Assembly (NCBI GenBank): GCA_042138015.1
Contig: JBHIVA010000037.1
Location: forward strand, 1-20,636
Length of the DNA: 20,636 bases
Reading direction: 5' to 3'
Origin: TH1177 sp042138015
Lineage (GTDB): Archaea > Thermoproteota > Nitrososphaeria > Nitrososphaerales > Nitrososphaeraceae
The notes under the pieces were generated by a model. It saw only the letters and a program-made list of their open reading frames with translations. It was not told the origin of the DNA and ran no database searches. Both the position numbers and the translations under genes were made by a program. This document shows positions 1-8,845 of this stretch, piece after piece (the first letter of the stretch is position 1; the number at the start of each line of letters is the position of its first letter).

Positions 1-532
1 GACAGAAACATAACTCCTTTTATCATCTCTAAATATAGTTAATGCTTTTGATGTATTACGTAAACTCAAACCAAGAAAGTACAGATAAAGTGAATACATT
101 ACAATATAATTTGATGTTTTATTTCTTTCAAATTTAATTTTATTCATACTACTAGTATTTGTAACATTCTTAGCTATAGCTCTTACTGCTTATCTGAACA
201 GAGCCGTTAAAAGAGTTAAAATAAAATTTTCATGCCTTCAGTATTTATTTTTAATTATAATATCTTCAGGAAAATTGAACGTTTCATTGAGGTAAAATAG
301 GATAATTAATCACTGATAAATTAATAATAGATAGATGGGCAATGAACAAAAATATGTTTTTTTAAGATCGAACTTCTTAAAACATAGTAATAGAGGAATA
401 TCTTTTAAAATCATAACAGAGGTTTATTTTATATTATTTTCTTTTTTTATATCATTACCACATGCTAGTATTTGAGAATAAAGTATTTTTACCTCTAAAA
501 AAATTATTATTATCATTAAAATAAATCTGTGT
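1..532. other. AT-rich stretch without an intact gene
   Basis: No reading frame with an acceptable start and coding character was found on either strand before the heme A synthase gene. One open stretch on the + strand (about 110-295) encodes a hydrophobic helix followed by a basic tail but has no ATG, GTG or TTG start, so it is not called. No tRNA T-loop signature was seen. The end of the stretch (about 500-530) must contain the promoter of the gene at 533; ATTATTAT at 503-510 and a CATTAAAATAAATC-like element at 514-527 are the TATA-like candidates. Confidence 0.5.
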
Positions 533-991
533 ATGATGCAGGAAAAAGGAAATTTGCCAACGAAGATGGTATGGTTATCTTTTACTTCTTTATCGTTAAC
601 ATATTCCATTATGTTAATAGGAGTATACATTACATCATCACATCAGGGACTTTCTTGTCCTGATTGGCCACTATGTCCAAATGGTTTTGATCTACCATCT
701 TCAAAATATTTTTTTGAACATTTTCATAGATTTTTAGTTTTAATAACAACTGGTTTTATTTTTACGACAGCTATATATTCACTTAGGAAAACATCCCAAG
801 AGAAAAAACCGGCGGTCAGTGCAGCAATTATTGTCGTAATACAAATTTTATTAGGAATGTTTGTAGTAAATACTAAGTTGCAGGCAGTAGTTGTTGCTGG
901 ACATCTTGGTACCGGGATGATATTATTTGCTATGTTGTTACTCACGTTTATTTACTCATACAAACAATGGAAAAATAATATTAAATTATAA
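533..991 (+). CDS. ctaA: Half-size heme A synthase (CtaA/COX15 family), copy 1
   Basis: This 152-residue protein has four predicted membrane helices and corresponds to one half of the eight-helix bacterial CtaA, the size reported for archaeal half-size CtaA proteins. The family oxidises the methyl group of heme O to give heme A for terminal oxidases. Visible signatures are the Cys pair in the first outer loop (SCPDWPLC), the EHFHR motif holding a heme-ligand His in helix 2, and GHLGTG with the second His at the start of helix 4. It is only distantly similar to the second copy at 16870-17331, though both share the Cys-pair loop almost exactly. It stands alone, far from the oxidase genes. The start is uncertain: ATG at 533 and 536 are followed by an in-frame ATG at 566 that gives an N terminus as short as that of copy 2, with an AAAGGA-like sequence before it. 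Confidence 0.88.
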   Translation: MMQEKGNLPTKMVWLSFTSLSLTYSIMLIGVYITSSHQGLSCPDWPLCPNGFDLPSSKYFFEHFHRFLVLITTGFIFTTAIYSLRKTSQEKKPAVSAAIIVVIQILLGMFVVNTKLQAVVVAGHLGTGMILFAMLLLTFIYSYKQWKNNIKL

Positions 992-1125
992 CAATATTAA
1001 TTGTCTAAATAACATATATTAATATATAATCATATAGAGTATCTTATATTAATAATTGGCATGTTTTACTCATTTTGCGAAAATAAAAAATAATGATAAA
1101 TAATATACAATAATAATGAATTATT

Positions 1126-1141
1126 AAAAAAAATTAAAAAA
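1126..1141 (-). terminator. T-rich terminator candidate for the gene at 1194-1973
   Basis: On the minus strand this reads as two long T runs separated by AA, about 50 nt after the stop codon at 1194. Archaeal transcription commonly ends at T runs without a hairpin, so this is a likely stop signal; in this AT-rich DNA chance runs are frequent. Confidence 0.35.
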
Positions 1142-1193
1142 TAGATATATTGATGTCTGTTATAAAGAAACATTATTTTAGATGTAGATAATT

Positions 1194-1973
1194 TCATCTT
1201 TTTTGCTTTTCCAAGTTATCCTGATGTATATTCATTATCTCTTGATATCCGTCGGAAAAATCTTTATTTAAATTTTTAATCAGCTCTATAAATTTCCCAT
1301 CGCTAGATAATATCCCTTTCATTTTTGATTCTAGTTCATAAATTGTAACCTTAACGTCATCTTTAAGTTCTGGATTAAGTGCCAATAAATTCGTATCGTT
1401 ATACATTATTATCAATTTGAAACCTAGTCGTCTAATTAACCACTCTAAGTCAAATTTCAACCTATTAGTGATTTTTATTTTATCTTCTTCTTTTGATGAT
1501 GAATGAATATCTTCTATTGCAATCATAGTAAAGTTGCAGCATTCTTGTATATAATTAGTGAGCTGAGAATAAAATCTACCTGTGGATGTTTTGATGGTCT
1601 TTTCCTCAAAAAATTGATAAACAATTGTCTTTAAAATAATATCTTCTTTATATTTGATTAAAAATTGTGGAGGATAAATAGTAATATTTAAAAGAATATG
1701 AAATAAACCAAAAGTTGTAACTCTGAAAGTTTTTGAACTACTGAGAAACTTTCCTTTAGTTATTTCTAAAAATCCTATGTCTTCTAAAGAACTTGATATC
1801 AGTGATGTAGGATCCCTTCCTTCAAGGGTTGAATTTCTTAGTTTTAAATATGATTTGATTTTGAATGATTGGTCATGACCGCTTAAAAGTTTAAATAGAA
1901 AAGTACGTTGCTCTGTAGTTAGATTCTGTTTCTTGTAATGCAACAAAGATCGAATATAATCAGAATAGACCAT
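1194..1973 (-). CDS. Unrecognised protein with winged-helix-like N-terminal half
   Basis: The product is about 259 residues, soluble, and lacks a signal peptide or membrane helix. I do not recognise it with certainty. The first ~110 residues look like a winged-helix fold: helices around TEQRTFLFKLLSG, a segment SLEDIGFLEI, a beta wing, then an FRVTTFGLFHILLN helix, a pattern typical of archaeal DNA-binding domains. The C-terminal half is helical and charged, with no catalytic motif visible. A longer frame begins at GTG 1997, but I prefer ATG 1973 because a TATA-like element at 2001-2010 would place transcription start near 1979, downstream of the GTG and just ahead of the ATG. It may be a transcription factor of a lineage-specific family; function is unknown. 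Confidence 0.68.
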   Translation of the reverse strand: MVYSDYIRSLLHYKKQNLTTEQRTFLFKLLSGHDQSFKIKSYLKLRNSTLEGRDPTSLISSSLEDIGFLEITKGKFLSSSKTFRVTTFGLFHILLNITIYPPQFLIKYKEDIILKTIVYQFFEEKTIKTSTGRFYSQLTNYIQECCNFTMIAIEDIHSSSKEEDKIKITNRLKFDLEWLIRRLGFKLIIMYNDTNLLALNPELKDDVKVTIYELESKMKGILSSDGKFIELIKNLNKDFSDGYQEIMNIHQDNLEKQKR

Positions 1974-2000
1974 GACTTTATATGTTATGATAGTCACACA

Positions 2001-2010
2001 TTTATAAAAT
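2001..2010 (-). promoter_or_regulatory. TATA-like box for the gene at 1194-1973
   Basis: On the minus strand the sequence reads ATTTTATAAA. Archaeal TATA boxes are centred about 26 nt before transcription start, which here falls near 1979, six nucleotides ahead of ATG 1973. This decides the start choice for that gene. Confidence 0.45.
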
Positions 2011-2183
2011 TAATTATATTACTTATAATTAATAATTTAGATTGACTAAAGTATAAGCATACTCGTGGTTTATTTTTAATTTTGATAAATAATATTTGTC
2101 TAAGAATACAATTTAGGTTTATAGATGTATACATTATTATAAAATTTATTATCTATTAAGAAATCGAATTGAAAATATTATGA

Positions 2184-2525
2184 CTAAATCGGAAAGTCAA
2201 GTGTTATTTCTTCTAGCTCCAAAATAGGGATATAGATCGAATGTGAATCTGTTCCTAGACCATTTACAAATTCATATTTACCACTTATTTTGTTAAGCTG
2301 AATAAATTTATTTTTAGGTTTTTCAGTGAGAAAATTATAATGAATTAAACTACTTCCTATAGAACTATTATATATGAAAAAAATATTCTTATTACGATAA
2401 TTGATATAGTATAGTAATGAGTTAATGCCTAAAGCAGATTGTGAAGATGTAAGTATTAACTTTAACATGTCTTCAAGATTATTATATTTAAGGAATTTAA
2501 ATTTAGATTCTGATTTCTTTTGCAT
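2184..2525 (-). CDS. Small unrecognised protein, 113 aa
   Basis: The frame encodes a 113-residue protein with a helical N-terminal third (LEDMLKLILTSSQSALG) followed by an apparently beta-rich stretch ending in SIYIPILELEEITLDFPI. It has no signal peptide, membrane helix or Cys/His cluster. The ordered alternation of helix and strands looks like a folded domain rather than random AT-rich translation, which is the main reason for calling it. It lies upstream of the gene at 1194-1973 on the same strand with a gap of about 210 bp, and is divergent from the methyltransferase gene at 2665. A TATATATT element lies about 15 nt ahead of the ATG, too close for a classical leaderless start, so the true start could be the internal ATG at residue 20. 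Function unknown. Confidence 0.5.
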   Translation of the reverse strand: MQKKSESKFKFLKYNNLEDMLKLILTSSQSALGINSLLYYINYRNKNIFFIYNSSIGSSLIHYNFLTEKPKNKFIQLNKISGKYEFVNGLGTDSHSIYIPILELEEITLDFPI

Positions 2526-2664
2526 CCATATTTAGAATATATACCCATTATTAGACCTTGCTAATATCCTGAATACATTTTTTTGAAGAGTCGATGTTAT
2601 TGAAAGACAAGATAATCCTTAACTCTTTGAGAAAAAAAATATATCCGCAAAGGTAAGTATTTTT

Positions 2665-3486
2665 GTGATAAAAACGAATAAAATTTATCATATGGATTGT
2701 TTAACTTTTTTACAGCAATTATTAGATGAAAAAAAAATAAAGGTTGATGTTATTGTAACCTCACCTCCATATAACATTAACAAATCTTATACGGTATATA
2801 ATGATAAAAGAGATATAAATGACTATCTTGATTGGTTACAAAAAATTGCAGAGAAAAGCTTAGATATATTAAACGATGACGGATCGTTTTTTCTAAATGT
2901 CGGTAACACGTTAAAAGATCCTCTTGTACCGTTTGATATAGCCAAAAGATTCACAGAAGTTGGATTTAAAATACAAAATACAATTCATTGGATAAAATCA
3001 ATCTCCTTTGAGGGTAAGGATATTGGAAAAAATAACATTTTGAAAGAAAATAATTCTATAGGTCATTTCAAACCTATAATGAGCAAAAGATTTTTGAGCG
3101 ATCTACACGAATACATTTTTCATTTTACAAAGAAAGGAGAGCTAATAATCGACAAACTGGCAATTGGTGTTACTTATCAAGATAAGACGAATATTGGAAG
3201 ATGGAAATCTGCTACTATTGATAAAAGGGATAGAGGAAATAATTGGTTTATCCCTTATGATACGATTCAAGAAAAAAGACCACATCCAGCTATTTTTCCA
3301 AAAAAGTTGCCATATATGTGTATTAAGTTACATGGAGTAAAAGAAAATATGGTTGTTTACGATCCTTTTATGGGTATAGGTTCTACTGCACTAGCATGTA
3401 TAGACATAGGCGTTAAATACTTGGGGACAGACATTGATAATAATTATATCAATATTGCAAACGAATATATCAAAAAAAGCATTTAA
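2665..3486 (+). CDS. Orphan DNA methyltransferase, beta class (N4-cytosine/N6-adenine)
   Basis: The 273-residue product is a site-specific DNA methyltransferase of the N-4/N-6 family using S-adenosylmethionine. The catalytic motif IV, TSPPYN, sits at residues 32-37, and the SAM-binding motif I, DPFMGIGS, at 233-240, followed by GTDID at 254-258. The order IV then I defines the beta class. SPPY favours N4-cytosine methylation, though TSPPY also occurs in N6-adenine enzymes. The middle (about 100-215) would be the target-recognition region. The start is GTG at 2665: the segment NKIYHMDCLTFL matches the conserved family N terminus and would be lost from the ATG at 2692; AAGGT at 2650-2654 may be a ribosome site. 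No restriction endonuclease is recognisable next to it. It converges on ileS. Confidence 0.9.
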   Translation: MIKTNKIYHMDCLTFLQQLLDEKKIKVDVIVTSPPYNINKSYTVYNDKRDINDYLDWLQKIAEKSLDILNDDGSFFLNVGNTLKDPLVPFDIAKRFTEVGFKIQNTIHWIKSISFEGKDIGKNNILKENNSIGHFKPIMSKRFLSDLHEYIFHFTKKGELIIDKLAIGVTYQDKTNIGRWKSATIDKRDRGNNWFIPYDTIQEKRPHPAIFPKKLPYMCIKLHGVKENMVVYDPFMGIGSTALACIDIGVKYLGTDIDNNYINIANEYIKKSI

Positions 3487-3500
3487 AAAGAGGTGTGTTA

Positions 3501-3513
3501 TTTTTTAATTTTT
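3501..3513 (+). terminator. T-rich terminator candidate of the methyltransferase gene
   Basis: Two T runs (six and five T) lie 15 to 27 nt after the methyltransferase stop codon, just ahead of the hairpin at 3520-3560. This fits archaeal T-run termination. Confidence 0.4.
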
Positions 3514-3519
3514 ATCTAA

Positions 3520-3560
3520 CTTATGATAAAAAGTATTGAAAAATATAATACTATCATAAG
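3520..3560. repeat. Inverted repeat/hairpin between convergent genes
   Basis: The arms CTTATGATA (3520-3528) and TATCATAAG (3552-3560) are perfect reverse complements. Inside them GTATT (3533-3537) and AATAC (3547-3551) also pair, leaving a nine-base loop and a four-base bulge on one side. It lies between the ends of the methyltransferase gene (+) and ileS (-), so a bidirectional terminator or mRNA 3'-end structure is the natural reading; a protein-binding palindrome is an alternative. Confidence 0.55.
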
Positions 3561-3573
3561 TGAACTCTATGAA

Positions 3574-6500
3574 TCAAAAGACTGATATACTTAATTCTTT
3601 TCCGTCAATATCGATTCTTTTATATTTTATATCATTTATCTCCTGTTCAGACATAATTAATGACTTTACTCGTACGAGATAAGTCAATTCATCTTTAAAT
3701 TTGGATAAAGATGAAATTTCATTCTTATCCAATTTTGCTACATATGCTGTAGATAAGATCTCGGTAGGATTGTAAGATTTTTCCTTCCTTAACTGTTGAA
3801 GATTTCTAGCTAAATCTCTTAGGAGACCTTTGTCAATTAGAACAGGATCACGTAATGAAGAAATGAAGATCATAAAATTTTCTCTCTCTGCACTCACAAA
3901 ATGATCCCGCATATCGAATGATATATCTATGTCGTCTTTAGAGATTTCAATAGAAGACGACAATTCATTATTATATTTTATGGTAAAAGTATCAGATTCT
4001 TGTAATGATCTTAAAACAGTCTCCTTATCAATCTGTTCAAAGGCAGTAAGTACCTTTCCGATATCAGCTTTTACGCGTGGAGCTACATTTTTTTTTATCA
4101 GAGAAACGCAAGGTATAATTGGATTATCGGTTTCTAATAATCCAAGGATTTTTTCAATTTTATTGTTTGCAGATATTTGCTTTATTTGAATAGTTTCTAC
4201 ATTTAACTGATTTTTTAATATTTCTGAAATTTCATTTTTTGAAAATTCTTTTTCAAATGAAATATCTTTTGGATTATTTTTGTCATAAAAGTTGCATATA
4301 GTTATATTTGAGATTGGCCACCTACGTTTTAGTTTTGCCTTCATCCTTGCAGAATTTGATATTGAAATAATACTTTTTATTTTTTCAAAAGTATTTTCTA
4401 GATTGTCATTTATTAAATTATTTATTTGCTCTGGCCATTTACTCAGAAGTATACTAGATTTTTTAATATCCAGTTTATTATTTAAAAAACAATTTATATA
4501 TAGATAATCGGTAAGGAACGGAGAAATTGGATGTAGAATTATGTCTATCTTTTCAAGAACATAATCTAAAGTTGTGAATATTGTCAATCTTCTATTAATT
4601 TCTTCGATGTTGTCATTCCAAATGTCATTCCTAGTGAGCGGAATATAGGTTTGACTAATATTATTGATTATAAACTCTTCAATTGCTTTTGTTGCTTCGT
4701 GAAATCTACAATTTTCATAATAATGGCTTACGTTATAAATAAGCTTCTGTAAAATAGACAACAACCATTTTTCTGGAAGTTCTAATAAGTTATTCTGAAG
4801 AATCCATTCAAGGTTATGGGTGTTTCTATCAAAATTATCCAAAACACTATTTTGTTTGAGATACACATGAAGGTAATACAATGTGCTTAATATTTGATAG
4901 GGTCTTGAACCCATTTCTTTGATACTAAAATTTAAAGATTCAATTGGAGATGACTTCCAAATAAAATAAAATCGAATTAAATCTACAGGATGTTGATTTA
5001 GTAGCAAAGCTGCATCGATTACATTTCCTGCACTTTTACTCATTTTGTTTCCTTTTTCATCTAAGACATGACCTTGGAATAGAAAAGATTTGAACGGTGC
5101 TATTGAATCATTGTTCAAGATTACATTTTCCATCAATAATGAATAAGACCATCCTCTTGTTTGATCTATACCCTCTGTCAAAAATACTGCAGGGATCAAA
5201 TTATCATACTCTTCATCACTAAATGAAGCATACGGTGCTGATCCACTATTATGCCAAGTATCAAGTACAAAAGGCTCTCTTTCCATCCTTGTATTACATT
5301 TAAGACAATTTAGTTCTACCCTATCTATCCATGGTCTATGTAATTCAAAATGACAAACGTTAGAAGTAGATGGAATATCAGCATCATTATTTTCTTTGTC
5401 TTGCGTACTACCCTGTATTTTGGATTTGAATAGTATTGAATCATCTTTGTATAAAAGATTATTTGACCTTTCTACAAGAACTTTTCTGGATGTTAATAAT
5501 TCTTTTTCCCCACAATTTTGGCAAAACCATATTGGAAGTGGAGTTCCCCAGATACGTTCCCTTGAAATACACCAAGGGACCTTTTCCTTAATTATTTCAA
5601 TAAATCTATTTTTCGGAGCCTCATAAAAATACTCTACAGAACTAGCTGCTTGAAGCGGCCTATCTCCTAATTTATCGATCATATAGAAATATTCTCTCCT
5701 GGCTAACCAGACAAGTTTATGATGAGATCTCCAACAGGTAGGATATTGATGGTTTATTTTACTAATTTTTACAGTGTGTCCCAATTGGCTCATTATCTCC
5801 ACAACTTTATGATCTGCATCACGTACAAATAGGTCTCTAAACTCACCAGCCTTTTCAGTAAATATCACCCTATCGTCTATAGGGACAAAGATTGGAACTT
5901 TTCGTCTTTTAGCAATATTAAAATCTTCTTCTCCGTTTGCGGGTGAAAGATGCACTATTCCGCTACCAGTAGTGATATCTACCATATCTTCTGCTACTAC
6001 AAAGTGAATTGATTTAGAATCTGCAAGTTCCTTTAATCCTGGAATTAAATCGAGCAAAGGGTGAACATAATGCAATCCGTCGAGGGTGCTACCTTTTATT
6101 ATTTTAATTGGTTCGTAGTTCTCTATATGAAGATCAGTCATTAATTCCTTTAATCGTGATTCCCCCACTATCCAAATTTCATTGTTTATCCTTACATATA
6201 CATAGTTAGCATCAGGGTTTACTCCAGTTAACTCATCTGTTATTAAAGTAAAAGGCATGGTAGTCCAGACTATAAGATATACATCTTCATCCATGAGTTT
6301 TACTTTGTAGTAAAAGGATGGATCTTCTACGGAAGCGTATCCTTGATTGACTTCTGCATTACTCAAAGAAGTCTGACAAGAAGGACAAAATGCTACAACC
6401 CGAAATCCTTCTTGTAAAATGTTGTTATCCCAAGCTTTTTTCAAATATGTCCATTCTCTCTCTATATAATCATCAAGGAATGTCCAATAACCCTTTTCAT

Positions 6501-6945
6501 AATCAAAACCCATACCAAGTAGTTTATCTACCTGTAACCATTTTTCATTGTACTTTTTAACTAGAGACTTACATGCATCAACTATCTTTTCTATTCCTAC
6601 TCTATTAATATTATCAGTCTTATTTCCAGTTAAACCAAGTTCCTTTTCAACTTGGAGTTCTACAGGTAAACCTTGTGTATCCCACCCTGGTCTAAATATA
6701 ACTTGGTTTTGTTTTAAAACATTATATCGATACCATAGATCTTTGATAATTCTTCCTCTTAAATGTCCTGCATGAGGTTCTCCATTCATTGTAGGAGGTC
6801 CATCTACATAACCTACTAATTTATGATTTTTCCGGTGTGCTATCGCATCTTTTATAAAGTTATTGAAGTGTATTTGATCAAAGTTCTCTCTAACCTTATT
6901 TTCAATTACTTTTGCATTGAATTGTGGATCAAAGACCATAAACAT
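3574..6945 (-). CDS. ileS: Isoleucyl-tRNA synthetase
   Basis: The 1123-residue cytoplasmic class I synthetase charges tRNA-Ile with isoleucine. The HIGH box is present as HAGH at residues 58-61 within PPTMNGEPHAGHLRGR, and the KMSKS loop at 634-638 (GNKMSKSAGN). The editing domain lies between them, with a CPSC...LSNAEV element near residue 188 and a CxxC pair plus a second CxxC pair near 475 and 548 that probably bind zinc. DTWHNSGSAPYASF and EGIDQTRGWSYSLL are typical of the IleRS catalytic core. The C-terminal ~400 residues form the anticodon-binding and archaeal/eukaryote-type tail. A CATAAAG element at 6967-6973 would put transcription start at about 6944, so the mRNA is probably leaderless from ATG 6945 (ATG 6939 is also possible). 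Length fits the family. Confidence 0.97.
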   Translation of the reverse strand: MFMVFDPQFNAKVIENKVRENFDQIHFNNFIKDAIAHRKNHKLVGYVDGPPTMNGEPHAGHLRGRIIKDLWYRYNVLKQNQVIFRPGWDTQGLPVELQVEKELGLTGNKTDNINRVGIEKIVDACKSLVKKYNEKWLQVDKLLGMGFDYEKGYWTFLDDYIEREWTYLKKAWDNNILQEGFRVVAFCPSCQTSLSNAEVNQGYASVEDPSFYYKVKLMDEDVYLIVWTTMPFTLITDELTGVNPDANYVYVRINNEIWIVGESRLKELMTDLHIENYEPIKIIKGSTLDGLHYVHPLLDLIPGLKELADSKSIHFVVAEDMVDITTGSGIVHLSPANGEEDFNIAKRRKVPIFVPIDDRVIFTEKAGEFRDLFVRDADHKVVEIMSQLGHTVKISKINHQYPTCWRSHHKLVWLARREYFYMIDKLGDRPLQAASSVEYFYEAPKNRFIEIIKEKVPWCISRERIWGTPLPIWFCQNCGEKELLTSRKVLVERSNNLLYKDDSILFKSKIQGSTQDKENNDADIPSTSNVCHFELHRPWIDRVELNCLKCNTRMEREPFVLDTWHNSGSAPYASFSDEEYDNLIPAVFLTEGIDQTRGWSYSLLMENVILNNDSIAPFKSFLFQGHVLDEKGNKMSKSAGNVIDAALLLNQHPVDLIRFYFIWKSSPIESLNFSIKEMGSRPYQILSTLYYLHVYLKQNSVLDNFDRNTHNLEWILQNNLLELPEKWLLSILQKLIYNVSHYYENCRFHEATKAIEEFIINNISQTYIPLTRNDIWNDNIEEINRRLTIFTTLDYVLEKIDIILHPISPFLTDYLYINCFLNNKLDIKKSSILLSKWPEQINNLINDNLENTFEKIKSIISISNSARMKAKLKRRWPISNITICNFYDKNNPKDISFEKEFSKNEISEILKNQLNVETIQIKQISANNKIEKILGLLETDNPIIPCVSLIKKNVAPRVKADIGKVLTAFEQIDKETVLRSLQESDTFTIKYNNELSSSIEISKDDIDISFDMRDHFVSAERENFMIFISSLRDPVLIDKGLLRDLARNLQQLRKEKSYNPTEILSTAYVAKLDKNEISSLSKFKDELTYLVRVKSLIMSEQEINDIKYKRIDIDGKELSISVF

Positions 6946-7096
6946 AAGAACGTTCTTACAACCATTCTTTATGTTTTTTGATAATTTTGATTTATGATTT
7001 GAACATCTATCAAAAAATTTTATGAAGATTTGGTAATATTTTTGAAAAAAGTTACTTTTTTATTTTAAAAATCCAAACTAATGGTTAATAATAAAA

Positions 7097-7744
7097 TTAC
7101 TTACTAATTTTTATCGATTTTATGATCTTATCTACAATTGGAAGATCTTTATCAAAATCTTTCATAGCAGATTGATAGGTTAAAATAAATAATTTGTTAT
7201 CTATGACAGAAAAGACTTCAAGAAGTTTACCCTCAAGTTGATTGTCCTTATAGGTATATTTTATAATATGACTGGCTGAATTATTATCATCTATTTTGTA
7301 TTTAGTTAAATTACGTTCTAATATGTCATAAACCTCATAGACAGATTTACTTGAAAATTTTCCAACTTCTTCTGATTGATCCAGAACAAGTTCATTGGAT
7401 AATTTATCCGGATTTTGGATAACATCAAAAGAAATACCTAAAAAAGAAGGAAAAGAATCTTCAGTTATTTTAAGTAAATTTAGATCTAGTTCATGAAATC
7501 TCGATATTTTATCCTTTAGTATCCAATTATCGGGATACATAATTGAAAACTTCGAGTTACTAAAAGTTTGCCATTTATCAGAACCGGGTTTAGAGATGTC
7601 TTTTGATTCTATGTCTTTTGATTCTTGGCCATAAATTTTATCTATATTGATTGCTTCAATAAAAAAGGTCAAAGGTAAAAATATTATTAAGATAAGAATG
7701 GAAATAAATGTAAGAAAATAATTTTTTGGGACGATATCATACAT
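7097..7744 (-). CDS. Membrane-anchored or secreted PsbP/DcrB-like protein
   Basis: The 215-residue protein starts with a strongly hydrophobic segment (about residues 9-30, FLTFISILILIIFLPLTFF), a signal anchor or signal peptide. A short linker with the repeat SKDIESKDIS follows, then a domain starting WQTFSNSKFSIMYPDNWIL that matches the opening strand pattern of the PsbP/DcrB (Mog1-like) fold, where a region 'F.i.YP..W' is characteristic. The end, DLPIVDKIIKSIKI, matches the usual last helix and strand of such domains. The domain should be outside the cell membrane. Molecular role is unknown; such proteins are frequent in ammonia-oxidising archaea. GTTTATTAGT at 7771-7780 is a plausible TATA box giving a leader of about 5 nt. 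It sits between ileS and the PAC2 gene with separate promoters. Confidence 0.75.
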   Translation of the reverse strand: MYDIVPKNYFLTFISILILIIFLPLTFFIEAINIDKIYGQESKDIESKDISKPGSDKWQTFSNSKFSIMYPDNWILKDKISRFHELDLNLLKITEDSFPSFLGISFDVIQNPDKLSNELVLDQSEEVGKFSSKSVYEVYDILERNLTKYKIDDNNSASHIIKYTYKDNQLEGKLLEVFSVIDNKLFILTYQSAMKDFDKDLPIVDKIIKSIKISK

Positions 7745-7856
7745 AATTAAATTAGGTTAAAGAAGATATTACTAATAAACGATTTCAAAAAAATTGAATT
7801 AATGTTCGTTCACAAGAAGATATACTGGAATTCAAAGATGAAAAAGACCTAAATGT

Positions 7857-8819
7857 TTAGCTTATATAACCCATGTTGGATTTTCTATTTTGTGGAAAAA
7901 TTTGTTGTTCGTCATCTTGGCCGACTTCGTTAACTAAACCAGTTCGAGCCTGATTTGCTTTCGCCATCATTTGTTGTTCTAGATTTTTGATCAATATTTC
8001 AGTATCTTTCGCTCGTTTGTTAATTTCATCCATATTCACATTTATACTCAACATACCTGTAATCGTTTCAAGTATCCGCTTGGAAGCATTTGCATCAATC
8101 ACATATCCAGATGTTTCACCCAATAGACAGAGACCATCCATTCCATGCAATTTTCCTAATCCTATTATAATGCCATTCATTCCAGTAATATTTCCAGTAT
8201 CCAATGAGGATACATTATGATTCCTAAATGTTTTGACTAAATTTTTATTAGTTGCGGTGCCAAATACTCTGGGATTTTTGGTGAATGTACCTGTTACATA
8301 TGCTGCTAGCGAATAAATATTTGAAATTCTAAATTTTGTAACAACATCCAGGATTTCTTCTGTCAGAACATATTCTGACCCAGGAACGATAGGTTGAGAA
8401 TCTCCTGTAAGAAGGATCAAATCAATTGGTGAAGAAAAACTACCATCATCATAAGCGATATTATTTTTGACTGGAAGAGTATTATCACTATTCATGTGTT
8501 GAACCTTATGTTGAAATGATTCATTTTTTTTTGGAATATTCTTTTTATACTTCATTTGTTTATTTTCGGTTTTTACATAATAAATGCTATTTTTTACTAT
8601 TTCCGATGTTCCATCTTGTTTTATAGTTATTTGTGGAGAGTAGAAAGATGAAAAAATATCGGCAAAATGAACAGCAGAAAGTTGTTTTATCAAGTAATCG
8701 ATAGCTACTTTTCCTACAAAACCAGTACCTGGGAAACCACAAATTAAGGAAGGATTTTCTAACGATGGTATTTTTTCTTTAGAATAAACTGTTTTGATAG
8801 GATTTGAATAGGAAAACAT
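7857..8819 (-). CDS. PAC2-family proteasome assembly chaperone-like protein
   Basis: The 320-residue protein belongs to the PAC2/DUF75 family (archaeal PbaA/PbaB type), cytoplasmic proteins related to eukaryotic proteasome-assembly chaperones. Family signatures are GFPGTGFVGKVAIDYL at residues 28-43, the strand LLTGDSQP at about 136-143, IYSLAAYVTG, and MNGIIIGLGKLHGMDGLCLLGETSGY. The C-terminal part is helical (DEINKRAKDTEILIKNLEQQM), a probable short coiled coil. An unusual Lys/Asn-rich, low-complexity insertion occupies about residues 85-128, right before the conserved DLILLTGD strand. The C terminus ends GYIS, so a strict HbYX proteasome-activating tail is absent. A CTTTAAA element (8846-8852, minus strand TTTAAAG) predicts a near-leaderless mRNA. 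It is divergent from the hydrate dehydratase gene. Confidence 0.88.
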   Translation of the reverse strand: MFSYSNPIKTVYSKEKIPSLENPSLICGFPGTGFVGKVAIDYLIKQLSAVHFADIFSSFYSPQITIKQDGTSEIVKNSIYYVKTENKQMKYKKNIPKKNESFQHKVQHMNSDNTLPVKNNIAYDDGSFSSPIDLILLTGDSQPIVPGSEYVLTEEILDVVTKFRISNIYSLAAYVTGTFTKNPRVFGTATNKNLVKTFRNHNVSSLDTGNITGMNGIIIGLGKLHGMDGLCLLGETSGYVIDANASKRILETITGMLSINVNMDEINKRAKDTEILIKNLEQQMMAKANQARTGLVNEVGQDDEQQIFPQNRKSNMGYIS

Positions 8820-8845
8820 ATCAAACTATATGGTGTTCCTTCTTT

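Noticed and set aside
1014..1027. Fourteen-base palindrome ATATATTAATATAT after ctaA copy 1
   Set aside because: It contains only A and T in an AT-rich gap between convergent genes and is easily due to chance.
8787..8819. HbYX-type proteasome tail in the PAC2 protein
   Set aside because: The C terminus reads GYIS; Tyr is third from the end rather than second, so the motif is not met (the tail itself is encoded near 7857-7870).
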